From Lytechinus pictus (taxonomy: Eukaryota; Echinodermata; Echinoidea; Temnopleuroida; Toxopneustidae): a DNA stretch of 64,000 nt. The notes below the pieces were generated by a model that was given only the letters and a program-made list of their open reading frames with translations, was not told the origin of the DNA and searched no databases. The position numbers and the translations under genes are program-made. This document shows, piece by piece, positions 21,640 through 33,483 of this stretch; the stretch's first letter is position 1; the number at the start of each line of letters is the position of its first letter. The stretch lies in the NCBI RefSeq assembly GCF_037042905.1, contig NC_087252.1:2239501-2303500 (forward strand), given 5' to 3'.

Positions 21640-22334
21640 GTAAGTGTTTATTCCATATCTTTCTTCATAACCCTATTCATTCAGGAACTATTATTACTTC
21701 TAAGAAATATCACATTTATAATTTTCGTTACCGTTTTGCAGCGTCCTTTGTTTATTAGTTTTATAACCGAAAGGGCTTTCCTAAATAAAACTGAAATTTA
21801 TAAGTACATATTATTCTTTTTAAATTGTACACATCATTTTTACGTCCTTTGTAGAACACATTTATCGCGTCTATAACAACTATGCCATATATCTAGAAAA
21901 AACCCCTTAAACTTTACACTTTTGAAATGGCTGTAAAATGAAGACGAAACACAATTCTGAGAAGAAAGTTTACATGCGTGAATAATACAACTCACCTTTC
22001 ATATGACGTCAATTTCGTTCAAACAGTAGATCGCCTAAGCTTAATCATTCATTTTTATCAAAGCAGTGAAAATGAGGTTAGGCAGAAATCGATCAGGATT
22101 TCAACATGAACAATTTTTTCGACCATTTGGTAACAAGTGGAAATTAAGTCCATGAGCTATCGATATATTTAAACATCTCCCAGAACCGCATGTTTGTTTT
22201 TTGGCAGTGATTTTAAAGTGTAGAGGGTTACATTTTACACACACGTATTTGTCCTACACCTCGTGTAAACTTTCGATTTTTTAAATTATAATTATGGGAA
22301 CAACTGTGGATCTTGTACTACTACATGATTATAG

Positions 22335-22571
22335 ATCTTGCGACGATCTTCGACGATGATTTAATCAGGCTAAGAATGCTAATGACTTGCCTTGACGAAG
22401 ACATGATGGAAGAGTTCTGCAGGAAAGTAGGTATACCTCTTAAAGTAGAAGGACCGAAAAGGAAGGGTCCAGACATGATTGATATTCGACAATGGAGAGA
22501 CAGTCACATACAGTATACAGTGAAAGAATTCTTCTCAGAAATATCTGGATTCATGACGAATAAAACGAAAG
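22335..22571 (+). CDS. Gene 1 module H (Death-fold-like domain)
   Basis: A 237-base, phase 1-1 exon starting D-L-A-T-I-F-D-D-D-L and containing C-L-D-E-D-M-M-E-E-F-C-R-K-V-G-I-P, then D-I-R-Q-W-R-D-S-H and V-K-E-F-F-S-E-I-S-G-F. The L...FC..VGI phrase followed by a W-helix is Death-domain-like. The acceptor is a poor-context TTATAG but is kept in gene 2 (61570-61806). Confidence 0.76.
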
Positions 22572-23011
22572 GTAAGGACCGATAGGTGTGTGAGATAGCA
22601 ACTCCAGCCTATTTTTTGCGAATAATTATCTTTCCAGAAGAATTGAACGATGTGCTTCATCATTTGGAGAAATATCTAATTAGGCTTCAAGAAATCAAAC
22701 GTTTTTTCAACTCCTAATTACAACGATGTACAATCAGTACTGTAACACTTTTTTTCTATATCCATTTTTATTATACAGTTTACACGTATAATTGAAGCAC
22801 GTGGCTTATAACTTTTTTTCGCAAATACATACCTGTTCAGATGCACCCTCTTTTGATAAGCTTAAAGATTACGAAGTAAAATCAAAATAATACAAAAATT
22901 ACTTTACACAACTATTGTAAAAGTTTTATAATTACGTTTCTTAACGACCTAAATTTAAACATTAAAGAGATAATAATGTGTTGTTTTTTCGATGGAAACC
23001 CACATTTTCAG

Positions 23012-23143
23012 TAAACTTTGTAACGGATCAAGAACTTGATTGGCTGGTTTCTCAAGCGACAATCGATGACAAGTTGGAAAAGTTTACCGATATGAAAAAA
23101 ATCCACTGGAGGAGGTCAAAAAGGATTGCAGGAAAACTTAGGG
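23012..23143 (+). CDS. Gene 1 module I (first half of a split module)
   Basis: A 132-base, phase 1-1 exon (CATTTTCAG acceptor, GTAAG donor) encoding 44 residues: F-V-T-D-Q-E-L-D-W-L-V-S-Q-A-T-I-D-D-K, then a basic tail. It is too short for a whole module and probably makes the first helices of one domain completed by the next exon. The paralogue 62239-62370 has the same length but many replacements. Confidence 0.72.
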
Positions 23144-23399
23144 GTAAGCTAATAGCTGTGACATTCTCGTTATGATGTTAACTATCATCTATACTTTTTA
23201 AGTTAAATTTGACGTTTAAGTTTGAACTAAAATGAAAAATGCCCGAAGAGGAACTTTTTAATAGATATATGAAAATCGAAGTCCTGTTTCGTGTTAAATT
23301 CCAGATGTCAAAACTAAACTAAAATATCTTCTAAATGTACAGTTATACGTAATTGTATTAATTTTTACATTGAATTGTCATGATTATCATTAAATGAAG

Positions 23400-23633
23400 C
23401 TACACTCAGCTTATTGTCTGAAGACCACGATGAAAAATATCAACCTAAGTTTGAGCGATCACTCTCACAAGAAGGAACAGGCGAAGAAAAGGTCGGTTAT
23501 CATGAAGAATCGCAGGAAGAAGATATATCTTCGTCTGATCCGTGGCAACAACTGAGATTATGGAGAAGAGAGCATGTAGACAAATCTTGTCGAAAGTCAT
23601 TGAGATCCGCTTTCAAATATGTAGGGCTAGAAG
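23400..23633 (+). CDS. Gene 1 module J (acidic loop and second half of split module)
   Basis: A 234-base exon. Only the acceptor ATGAAG at 23399 keeps phase 1; the nearer CTCAG would break frame, and gene 2 has a proper CATTCAG at the same place. The first 50 residues are acidic and Ser/Glu-rich (E-E-S-Q-E-E-D-I-S-S-S-D), followed by Q-L-R-L-W-R-R and L-R-S-A-F-K-Y-V-G-L-E-G, the usual module ending. The paralogue is 62672-62905. Confidence 0.72.
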
Positions 23634-24100
23634 GTAATTATACACCATGAAATCCCATTGAAACATCGTTGACTGAGTATTTTTTCTTCATAAGGTGCAC
23701 ACTTATTCATTTCCTTCTTGTCATCATCGGCCACTGGATTCCATGACGAACGAAATATGTAAGATATGAATAAATAAATTGTGATATCGGCTATTTGAGA
23801 GTTTTTATATATTGAGGGAATTGTTGTGGTTCCGGATAAGGCACAGAGAATTAATATTATTTTGTTTGACACGATTTCCCTGTCTTTTGTATTATTTATT
23901 GGCTTTTAGTGATATTTCATTTCATTTATCTCACATTAAATACCCCACAGAAAATTAAAGAAATCCCTTTTTTTAATATGAATGGTATGTTATGTTTTTA
24001 AAGTATATTATTATCCTCATGTTTTTTAAGTAAAACTCAATTTGGCATAATATTTTGACAAATCTGGATTTGTCCAGTTCAGATTTGAATAATTTACTGC

Positions 24101-24196
<96 letters not shown>

Positions 24197-25259
24197 GAAT
24201 TGGTTTGTTTGTAATTGTGAATGAACTTCTCAAGGGTGGGGGGGGGGGGGCACTTCCGAGCGGATGTCATGCGCGACCATGGAGTCTCGAAAAGCACCCT
24301 TAACAAGTACTTTCCATATTCTGAAAATGCACCCCTTAAGAAGTATTGGCGTGTAAAACCCTACCCTTATCAAGTATTAGAAACAAAACACTCTTGGCAA
24401 GTATTCCCTGAATCATTGAACCCCTAAACAAGTACATCGATATTCGAATTGATATATGTCACGGACGTCGGTTTTACCTTTACCTACATGTACATCATTG
24501 GGTTTATAACGGCCCCACCTCCCACACCTCCCACAGTGTTGACTGTTGGGGCAATCCTTTATAAAAACATTTTAGTCTTTTTTATACCCTCGCAAATTTG
24601 ACCCTAAACACGTAGCTTTCCTAGCGAAATAGATACCCTTTTTTAATTATTTCAGTTTTTTTGACACCCTTATTACGTTACGTACGCAACGTGCCCTATC
24701 TTGAAAAAGACATCCTGTTTACGTGTTTTGGGGGTCGCGCATGGTATCCACTAGTCAATGTAAATGCCACCCGGGGAACTTCTATGATCAGTTAAAGCTG
24801 AATGAAAGTAGTTGCAGTAAAACACTGATTTCGGGAGAAAGTCTGTAAAACCAAGGTTAAGTATTAATATATCATCGTGGATCTAGATCTGGTACAGTTA
24901 CATAAACTGAACTTTGTGAAATCACAATATATAGCTAAAAACGATCACACTGAAGATCGCCAACACATATAGGCACACGTGGGACAGTGTATTATTGTTG
25001 CTGGAGTAAAGACCCGACGGAAGTGACCGAATCCGCGCTTATTTTGCTTATTTCTCAGCAATTATACAATTTCTTCAAGAATTATTTGGCACATATTTTT
25101 TATTCATAGAAACAGACACTTTGGTGATCATTATATTAAAATCCTGTAAAAAGCCATTTTGAGATCATTCCCACAAATGGAATTTATCTTTAAATGAGAA
25201 AAATGTATTTCTAGTTCGCAAATAAAGATCCTTTATGGACATTTGATTGATTCCAATAG
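23634..25259. other. Intron J-K with AT microsatellite and copy-1-specific insert
   Basis: At 1,626 bases it is about 1.1 kb longer than the same intron in gene 2 (492 bases). The excess includes a 90-base AT array (24104-24193), a poly-G run and an AAGTA-rich decayed repeat (about 24280-24440). No element ends could be defined. Confidence 0.6.
24104..24193. repeat. (AT)n microsatellite
   Basis: Almost pure AT array of about 90 bases, absent from the gene 2 intron. Confidence 0.95.
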
Positions 25260-25559
25260 AATGCATCGTAAACAAGACGCCACGGGAAAAGGTGTATGCA
25301 GTTGAAATTGTACAAGCAGCCTTTCACATATTGATGACAGACGTTTATCCGATCATAGAGACACTGGATTTTTACCAGAAGACGATTTCGAAGTACATGA
25401 GGCAGTGCCCTGTTCTAGACAAAGGATCGGTGGATCTTCTGTTTCAGATCTGCAAATATCTTGAGTTGAAGAACAAATCTGAGAGCTACGATCGTCTTGA
25501 TTTCTGTATGAAGCTTACAAATATGGGTTATGTCGATGTTGCAAGATCTATATATCTAG
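25260..25559 (+). CDS. Gene 1 module K (Death-fold-like domain)
   Basis: A 300-base, phase 1-1 exon of 100 codons' worth: V-Y-A-V-E-I-V-Q-A-A-F at the start, V-Y-P-I-I-E-T-L-D-F, then L-D-F-C-M-K-L-T-N-M-G-Y-V-D-V-A-R-S-I-Y-L-G. The closing L...L...GY.DVA..I is the helix 5-6 phrase of Death domains. The paralogue (63398-63688) lacks nine bases (three residues) in the middle. Confidence 0.78.
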
Positions 25560-26214
25560 GTAGGTTGTCTCTTCATGATAGGTTATTATGTTGTTTAGGA
25601 ATATATTCAGACTTTGGAAGCCAGAGGAAGGATGTTTTCCGATATAGGGTAGGCCTATCGACCTTTCTCAGAAGTTGAGTCTTTATGGATCGTTATAGAT
25701 ATTGAAAGAAGCAGGAAGTTGGAGGAACAGGGATGTAAAACAACACCTATTGAAAGTAGCTTTTTTTGTTTAACCAAAAAATGTCGACTTATTTATTGCG
25801 TGTCAAAAGTTACAGAAGTCTACTTTCTATTTTTTCTATTTCCCATTTGTTAAAGGAATTGATTTCTCTATGCAGAAGTTAAGGCAATGATTTCTTTTAA
25901 CAAAGGCCATTCATTAGAAAATTAAAAAAATACAATCCCATTAGATCGTAATTAATCTGACTTAATGTCTAGATAAAAGTTTACATGTACATCAACGAAG
26001 ATAGGGATATTTTGTAATCAAAGATTACAAAGAAGCATTTTCTTCACGCTATGTTCTAAAGAAGTCATGTTGACCCCTACCATATTTTATGGCCCCATAT
26101 TTATAAACACTGCTCGATTGAGGGCGTTGCAGACTAAACTGTCCGTCCCGCGCATGACAGTTTTTTTATTATGTTAAACAATAGGGTGCTACCTTTTTAT
26201 TCATCTAAATATAG
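25560..26214. other. Intron K-L, no recognised content
   Basis: AT-rich, 655 bases. No conserved frame or element end seen. Confidence 0.6.
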
Positions 26215-26484
26215 ATTACGAAATGAGTATTAGTGAGCTTGCTAGAATTGCCTCTGAACTGAACAAGCGTGACCAAACAATGTTCAAACCTCTTATTGAT
26301 CAACTGGATTTGAGACCTGGTGAACTTCCGGAATATCAGGGAGTACAATTTGAGACATACTGTTCGGAGGTGCTAAGGACTTGGAAGGAAAAGATCAGAC
26401 CTGTTCCGTATCACTACCGAAGGCACATCGTTGATGGTCTCCAAGCAGTTGGATATTCTAATCTTGCTGATGATGTTCTGAAAG
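26215..26484 (+). CDS. Gene 1 module L (clearest Death-like domain)
   Basis: A 270-base, phase 1-1 exon. The 90 residues read as a near-classical Death-fold pattern: E-L-A-R-I-A-S-E-L, F-K-P-L-I-D-Q-L-D-L-R-P-G-E-L, then V-L-R-T-W-K-E-K and I-V-D-G-L-Q-A-V-G-Y-S-N-L-A-D-D-V-L. This is the best single argument for the Death-fold reading of the whole array. The gene 2 counterpart lies beyond the window. Confidence 0.82.
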
Positions 26485-27034
26485 GTAGGCCTTCCCAATT
26501 TATTCAGGACATTTAGAGGCTTTCTATCAGGGAGGGGCATTACTCAAATTTCTTGCAACAAAATTTCAAATTCAAACACAAAATCGCTACTCATCTGTAG
26601 TTAGCCTGATTTCAATTGGAACTTGACTTTGTTGCAACGCCCCGCACTTGAAGTATAGCAACGCCCAATTAGTCTGTAAAGTATGGATTCTATAAACTTA
26701 ATTCCTAGATTTCGATTTGTTGTACCTACCTTTACATGTATCTCCCCGTTTGTTTATGTGATGATTGTCAATTGATCGATCATTAAGCTATTTCCATCTG
26801 CATGCACCAAACGTGCCCAGTACAGGTTGACGTAGTTGAATATTCAACCTTGTAATTTGTGAAGGATGTGAGATTTTCATAACACATACCGTATATCAAC
26901 TTTTCCTTCAATATGATTCCTTCCTTATCCTTCGTGAATAGTGATACTGGAAAGATAGCTTTCCAGTTTGTTTTGGCCATTTATTTCACCAATGTTAATA
27001 GTTTGCTTTAAATCATTGTTTCATACTTTCAAAG
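26485..27034. other. Intron L-M, no recognised content
   Basis: 550 AT-rich bases; nothing identified. Confidence 0.6.
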
Positions 27035-27330
27035 GCCTTCATCGACATGAATCTCCCGACGAAGATGTCATTGAAGATATCTGCAGTAGACTCGATGACA
27101 CTCAGATACTGAATCTTGTTCGAATCCTGAAACTTACGCCTGATCATGATGAACAAGATCGGAAAAAATCAACCAAATTGATTGTCAGCTGGGCTGATAA
27201 GTGGATGAGAAAGTATGATTCCTCGGCTATATCATTTAAAGAGAGAAGATCAGTAAATGATGAGCTTGTTAAAGAGGGGTTTTACGAGTTAGCCCATGAA
27301 ATAATGATACTAGAATATTCGAAGTTCTAA
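27035..27330 (+). CDS. Gene 1 terminal module M and stop codon
   Basis: The last exon starts after TTTCAAAG in phase 1 and ends with TAA at 27328-27330. Its 97 residues contain I-C-S-R-L-D-D-T-Q-I-L-N-L-V-R-I-L-K-L-T-P, W-A-D-K-W-M-R-K and V-N-D-E-L-V-K-E-G-F-Y-E-L-A-H-E-I, again the helix pattern of a Death-like domain, closing E-Y-S-K-F. No catalytic domain follows, so any signal must come from partner binding. Confidence 0.85.
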
Positions 27331-28630
27331 TATAGGAATCTCATGCAAGTGTATTGTTTTTATTGTTAGATATTGATTGGTTCTGTATCATCTGTAAACG
27401 ATGTAAAATCTACCTTTGATGTATGAATTTGATATGTGTTTCATTTGTTATTACTCATCAAGTGTTGGCTAGCGTTGTTCTGTTCAAAATGCAGAATGGA
27501 CGTGCACCAAGCAAACAAATATATCGATATTATTCCAAGCCATTGTACAATTGTGTGTAGACAGAAACAAATAGATTGATTCTTTGTAAACTTTTGAAAG
27601 AAATTTGATGAGTCTTATTTTTCATGAAAACAAGAATACATCAAATGATGAGTCCAGAACTTCTCTAGGTAACATTAATCTCTCCATCCATTTGAGCATG
27701 AGTAAACATTAATGATCTAATGACAGCTTTAGTACCTTAAATCATGTAAAAAGCGTTCGAAATTTAACCAAAAGAATGGTAAAACTAAGTTGCATTATTT
27801 TCACTTAGTTGTTATCCCAGTTTTAACCGCAGCCGATCCTAAAATGTGATGGGAATGAGGACGGAAAGATAAGTTGTAGCAGCAGTAGTAGTAGCTAAGT
27901 AGCGGATGTAATAACATGTGCTTTTATAAGAGAATGGTGTATATGTATAAATGTGTCATCAAAGTTGTTGTTGCCAAAAAAAAAATGTTATCGCAGCTTT
28001 CATAAAAGAATGCAAGATACTAAAGCGCATTAATCATTCGAATGTTTAGATTAAGGGTAGGCGTAATATGATTTCAATCAGTATGACTTCACCATTGTTG
28101 ATTTATTCTCACCACTCTCTTGCCTTATTTCTTTATACATATTGTGTAAAAGACGGTGAGCGATGATGACTGTGTAATGTAAGAATATGTTTTGTGCATA
28201 CAAAATATCCGTAATTTTATTTTAAAACAGGCAATTGTGTATCTCTAAAATAGTGAAAAGGCTGCTTCTTTAACTAAACGTATATTCTCCGATTAAAAAG
28301 TAGGTAAAGTGGTTAGATTAAAATTTTCTCACCATAATAATAGAGCAAGCCCATGGGATCACTTATTCTAAACAGTTTTTTTTTCAAACTGTTCGATTAT
28401 TTTCCATTGTGGTTAAACCAACTAGAATTCCAGTTTCTTCTTTACAGACATTTGGAATCTAATACGGGATTCCGTCTCAGATAATACAAATGCCTACTCT
28501 TTGAGCGATGGTTAAGGCATGGTCTAAGTCTGTGCATAAATTATGGAAGGCAAAACATGTCAAAACTTTGCTGATTGTTTCTTCTCATGACGAATGAGGA
28601 AGAAAATAAATGTGATTGCATTTTTTTTTC
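27331..28630 (+). other. Probable 3' UTR of gene 1
   Basis: No coding frame follows the stop. The first AATAAA I see in the right direction is at 28605-28610, about 1.3 kb downstream, so the transcript may end near 28625. The boundary is uncertain. Confidence 0.35.
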
Positions 28631-29039
28631 ACAATACGTTTATGGGGCACCTTTTTGCTATACACACCAAACTGTAAGATACATACCGAAGAGTTAGACT
28701 GCGGTGTAAGATTGAACTCAGGTCAAAGGCAAAAGATGTATACCTATTTGTTGTACATTTTTGGTGTGTGTGGGGTGCGTCTGCATGGATGCATGTTATT
28801 TTTATTTCAATGAATGTCTAAATATTACGTTGTATTAACATCGTATTTTGCAAAGATTGCAGAATCGTTTTTTGCAAAATGGTTATGGGAGGATAATTCT
28901 TTATGTTTTATTTTTTTAAACAAGTGGACACCTAGTTACCAGTAATGCATTGCTGACAAAATCGATCAAAATCAAGTTGGTAATATAAGAAATTTGTATA
29001 TATGTCATTATCTTATCGGATTACTACCTGCTGTATACG

Positions 29040-30385
29040 GTAACGCTGAAAAGCCTCTCTCTGTATCTACAATTTTTTTGACTGATTTCTCGAAAGCTTT
29101 TAATTGAATTAATCATAATTTTCTCGTCAATAAATTATTAAACCTTCATGGTCAACCATGTGTAATCTCTTTGGTAATTGATTTCCTCCCTCGATAGTCG
29201 TCAGCAGGTTATAAAGTACAGAGGCCAATTATCCGATCTTAAACATAATGGTGTAGGTGTGCCACAAGGGACTAAACTTGGCCCTATTCTGTTTCTAGAT
29301 ATGAAACGATGACTGTAGAGATTCTAGTACGTCATATTTCAAATATGTAGACGATATGACGGCTAGTAGAATGTAGATTAAGATCACAAACACCACAGTT
29401 GCAAGTTCAGTTACAATGTCTTCATTCATGGACCTTGGCAAATAGTATGAAATTAACCCCACTGAAATGCTGTTCAATGTCATCTTCTTTTTCTAAGCGA
29501 CCTTTACAACCATAGGTTTCTTATATTGATGGCATCCCATTGCTTTCTGTTAATGTAGTCAAGATACTTTGTGTCATGATCCAAGCAGAACTAAAATTTA
29601 ATGCTCATGTTTAAGAAATTATCAAAAAATGTAACAAAAAACTATTCATGTTACGTAAATTTAAAAATCTACAACCTTCCTGTTTGTGATCTAGTCACCG
29701 TTTATACTGGCTACGTAAGACCCATTTTGGAGTACTGTGTACCTCTCTTTACGTCGGGTCTTACTAGCAGACAGATTAATGATTTGGAATCTATACAAAA
29801 AAGAGCTTGTCGAATTATTCTTGGATAATCAAAATACAGTTCATATGATGATGCATTGGTTGAGCTAGGATTAACAACTCTATTATCCCGAAGAGAAGAA
29901 CTTACTCAAGATTTTGCTATTTGTTTTGAAAAAAATAGCTTATGTCAGTCTTGGTTACCTCCTCAAATAAATAATAATTTTCTTCGAAATGCAAGAAAAT
30001 ATACAGAATTCAAATACAAGACAAACAGATTTAAAAACAGTGCCCTCCCTAATCTTGAACGTGTGTTTAACAAATACTACAAATCATAACTGAAATGATT
30101 TAAAAATTCTTAAACCTTTGATATATATATATATATATGCGCAGAAATTGTGAATTATTTTCAATAACCATTGACTTATTGTGCTTTTAAAAGTTTTATT
30201 ATGAATGATTTTATCAATCTATCGTACGCATTTTCCTTACTGTGCAAATGTATGTAAATAATTTTACCTGTCTGTATCTTAATATGTATTTTTAATTGAT
30301 ACCCTGTGAAGCATGTGTAATTCAGTTTTTACTGCGAATCATGTCTATTGAATAAACCATTAAATGAATGAATGAATGAATATAC
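29040..30385 (+). pseudogene. Decayed 5'-truncated LINE reverse transcriptase
   Basis: Broken frames keep recognisable RT pieces: F-S-K-A-F-N followed by a stop then I-N-H-N, G-V-G-V-P-Q-G-T-K-L-G-P-I-L-F, and near the C-terminus Y-V-R-P-I-L-E-Y-C-V-P-L-F (29715 onward) and L-R-N-A-R-K-Y-T-E-F-K-Y-K-T (29976 onward). The 3' end carries AATAAA and a (TGAA)n tail at about 30350-30380. Stops and frameshifts show it is dead. It resembles CR1/Rex-type elements. Confidence 0.75.
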
Positions 30386-31437
30386 TGTATGATAAGGTTA
30401 TGGCATAATTAATTGGTGACGTGATGATTTAAATATTTTCTGAGTTGACATTAACCAAAATAATTGCATGACAATCTGCTCTAAAATAATAATATACGTC
30501 TATCAGTAATATTCATCAATTATCAATGTCTCTGTAGAGTTCAGTGTTGAAACACAATAAAGAGAAATTCATGCGGTATTATTTTGTTTCACGAAGTTGT
30601 AATTTTATCGAGTATTACCTTGTGTGAATAAGATCTTTGGGATGAAAGTACCAAATGCAAATTTGCGATGCAATATACTCTAATGAATTCTTGTAAATGG
30701 CATTATGACACGTGATTTATCGTCTGGTCTCCCTAATAGCGACTAATCGTGCATCGTCGTTATAGTTCAAGTTGACCACTTGACATTCGGCTAAAATTCA
30801 TTGAAAAGGAAGAAATATTTTGTAATACTTTGTATCAAATCGTGAATCAAATCATGATTCTTTATCAATATTGTGATCGGCACATTAAAAATAAATGTTA
30901 GCATTCATACTTGCAATTCAATTCAGAGCCATTAAAAGCAAATTGCAATACATCATCGTGAATGATGCATTGATGTCATAAAGAGAAAGCGAAGTTCCTG
31001 TGCAATGCTATATTGTGCGAAGTTTCCAAGCCAAACATAATTCGTAGTTATTTATGATTATTCGGTAATCACGCATTTTATTTGCATCAAAAATTTACTG
31101 TTATCAAAATATGATAATACAAACATTGATCTTGGTTCTGTATGATTTATAGATATTTGTGTTTGATTTCTATTACAAACACTAATGGCACGCTACCTTA
31201 TTATAATGTTATCTACGGATAGCAGTTGCCTTCCTCTAAAAACAAATATGTATTTATATTAGACGTATAGAACAGAACACCATAACCCATACCTCAATGA
31301 ACCTTAAATAGAACTCATCGGCCCTCATCAAAGTAAACTGCCAGTTCGTCTATTGCCAACCCGTCCACTCATCACACTGTCTACCATTATCAAATGCCAT
31401 TTCTTTTAAAAATGTTATCTAAGCTGTGCTAGATATT
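30386..31437. other. Intergenic, no recognised content
   Basis: AT-rich spacer; I find no frame, RNA gene or clear repeat end. Confidence 0.55.
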
Positions 31438-31592
31438 GGGTCAGATGCATACAAAGTAGCCATTGGCTAGCCAAGCAAAGGATCAGGCCTTAGCAATTGC
31501 TTTTTTTCGTATGTGTAACCATTTGTTGGTACTTACACGCCTTACTTGCCGTCAGAAAGCAATTGCTAGCGGTTCGAGCAATAGAGACGTCA

Positions 31593-31630
31593 AGTCGCGT
31601 TCGCACCAGCGAGCTGGTGCGAACGCGACT
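31593..31630. repeat. Perfect 18-bp inverted repeat with 2-base spacer
   Basis: AGTCGCGTTCGCACCAGC, then GA, then its exact reverse complement. It lies inside the inverted-repeat element; a related, diverged single arm is at about 32586-32600. Confidence 0.9.
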
Positions 31631-31817
31631 CACACAACAAAGGCTGGACTCGAATGCAGAGATGTAGCAGTGCAAAAACTGTTTCTCTCACATAACATCT
31701 TTTTCTTACACGTGGCGTCAAACTATTCTTTTAACGTTTTTTAATTAATGAATTTATAAAGTTTGCATTCGGTTTGCACTTCTCCAGAAGAAAAAATGTT
31801 CCTGTAGGATACTGCAC

Positions 31818-32091
31818 ACCCACGGGTCTTGTGGTCCAGTGGTTAGAGCATTGGACTCATAATTGCAAGGTTGTGAGTTCAAATCCCTACTCTGTCATTG
31901 TCTCTACTTTGATAAAAAGGCCCGAGAGTAATATCTGTCGTCTATAAGGACAGCCACTATGACTGATTAACCTAGACGTAAAATGTTTCCTATAGGTAAT
32001 TGGTCATATACCAGCTTGGCGTCTACCAGCAAAAATGCTGTGCTGTCGAGTTCATGCGGGAGTTACCATAAACAGAAACAGAAACAGAAAC
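31818..32091 (+). mobile_element. tRNA-derived SINE
   Basis: The 5' part has RNA polymerase III boxes: A box TGGTCCAGTGG at 31832-31842 and B box GTTCAAATCC at 31887-31896, about 45 bp apart as in a tRNA gene. The anticodon arm and acceptor stem do not fold as a good tRNA. A tRNA-unrelated body and a (CAGAAA)n tail follow, as in a SINE. Confidence 0.75.
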
Positions 32092-32655
32092 CTTGGTCAG
32101 AGTTCTCTTTTATGAGCATAAACATAATCATAAAAAGGAGAACGCCATGATCAAGCAATCGCTCAAGCTGCTCTGCCGGAGCTTGAAAAAACCCAAGCAA
32201 ATACTTAAACTCACAAGCAAAATATTCGCTTTATGTACTACGCTTTTTAGAAATAGCTTGATCGTCAAGCAAGTGCTACCTACCTGTTAGCGATTACTTA
32301 AGCTTACTAGCAAAACCATTTGCTCGTTCATTTTTTTTATGCATACTGAATCAAGCAAAAGCCTAGCAAAAGCTTCAAAGCAAAAGCAACTGCTAATTTT
32401 CATGCATCTGAACCAAAGAGTACATTAGCCTACATGTATATTGTTTTCTTCCTAGTAAGTGCATATTAAATGCCAAATATAAAATGTAAGTTTGACACGT
32501 CTAAGAAAAAAGATGATATATGAAAGAAACGGTAGGTCTAATCTGCACTGTACACGTTGCTTTCGAGTCCTGCCTTTTCTGTGAGTCGTGTTCGCACCAG
32601 CTCGCTGCAGCGCGACGTCGCTATTGTTCAAACCGCTAGCAACTGCTTTCTGACG

Positions 32656-32963
32656 TGCACGTCGTGATCTAGTGGTTCTGACTCTCGCCTTTCAAACAGA
32701 GGGTCGTGGGTTCGAATCCTAGCCATGGCATGTTTCCTTCAGCAAACAAATTATCTACACTGTGCTGCACTCGACCCAGGTGAGGTAAATGGGTACCGGC
32801 AGGAAGTAATTCCTCAAAAAACTGTGCACACCAGAATCGGTAGAATAGCTGAGCCGGGGTAATATAGGAGCGCCTTGAGCACCTAGCAAGGTGGATACGT
32901 GCGCTCTACGAATCCTACATTAGTATAATAATAATAATAATAATATCATTATTATTATTATTA
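32656..32963 (+). mobile_element. tRNA-derived SINE with (ATA)n tail
   Basis: A box TGATCTAGTGG (32665-32675) and B box GTTCGAATCC (32710-32719) precede a body with 'aggtaaatgggtaccggcag' and a tail of ATA repeats. The body motif AATGGGTACC recurs in the element at the right edge of the window, so both belong to related families. Confidence 0.78.
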
Positions 32964-33483
32964 CTCTGAATTCAAGAAAAGGATTCAAACACTAGCAAAA
33001 GTTTATGCATATGAAATAAAGCAACTTATGAGGCATGATCTTTTACTTGGCTTGCTTGTGCTTGAAGCGATTGCTTGCAGCAATTGCTACTTTTTATGCA
33101 TCTGACCTATTCTCTTTTAACCACATAAGCAAGACAATGTAAATTTACAAAACATCATTTTAGGAGCTTCTGTGTAAGACTGTTATACATGTATTTCGAA
33201 CATGCAATCTGATATCAATAAAATATGAGCACAGTAATCATAAATGTTTATCACCTGGGCCATGGTGGGTATCAAGTTCAAGTGTCTAGATATTTGAGTC
33301 ACAAAAATAACGATGATAAGAACGATTGGAGATTTGAAGTTCACCCCTCTCTAATTAGTTTATTTACCACGTTCACGAAGACGAATTCGACATTATATTA
33401 ACGACTGACGTCTAACGAATGAAGAACTAGCTTCAACAGCTTCAATAGTTTTTGTCTCTCCCTTTTAGCAAAACAAGACTATA

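Larger units (their letters stand above)
20916..22334. other. Intron G-H with hairpin and candidate small exon
   Basis: Contains the hairpin at 21109-21147, a short GAC/GAT-type microsatellite near 21300-21320, and a candidate 45-base exon at 21595-21639. The rest is AT-rich with no recognised element. Confidence 0.6.
1..27330 (+). other. Gene 1 (3' part): multi-Death-fold-like transmembrane receptor
   Basis: Fourteen exons are visible: 1971-2063, 3146-3199, 4219-4461, 4683-5174, 5997-6242, 6964-7239, 8454-8702, 9302-9583, 20646-20915, 22335-22571, 23012-23143, 23400-23633, 25260-25559 and 26215-26484, followed by terminal exon 27035-27330. All introns have AG acceptors and GT donors and all are phase 1. 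The encoded order is transmembrane helix, basic juxtamembrane linker, then about twelve small helical modules. The paralogue at 34041 onward carries signal peptide and Ig exons ahead of the same exon set, and the start of this window aligns just after its second Ig exon (about 36.9 kb). The Ig exons of gene 1 are therefore expected a few hundred bases left of the window. Family unrecognised; an immune or cell-death signalling receptor is inference. Confidence 0.8.
31438..33106. mobile_element. Inverted-repeat DNA element cluster with GCAAGC/GCAATTGC words
   Basis: Left end 'gggtcagatgcatacaaag' matches, inverted, the right end 'tactttttatgcatctgacc' (about 33085-33106). A second inverted match pairs 31550-31680 with about 32560-32660. 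A further GCATCTGAACC end at about 32405-32415 suggests two related elements side by side or nested. There is no transposase frame. It contains a perfect 18-bp palindrome (31593-31630) and two SINEs. Family unknown. Confidence 0.55.

Noticed and set aside
23401-23411. Acceptor CACTCAG for exon J of gene 1
   Set aside because: It would put the exon out of phase with all neighbours; ATGAAG at 23399 keeps phase and matches the gene 2 acceptor.
24055-24306. Open frames through the AT array
   Set aside because: Ile-Tyr translations of a dinucleotide microsatellite.
31832-31900. A functional tRNA gene
   Set aside because: A and B boxes are present but no convincing acceptor and anticodon stems; a SINE body and repeat tail follow.
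32665-32720. A functional tRNA gene
   Set aside because: Same reason: pol III boxes belong to a SINE with an ATA tail.
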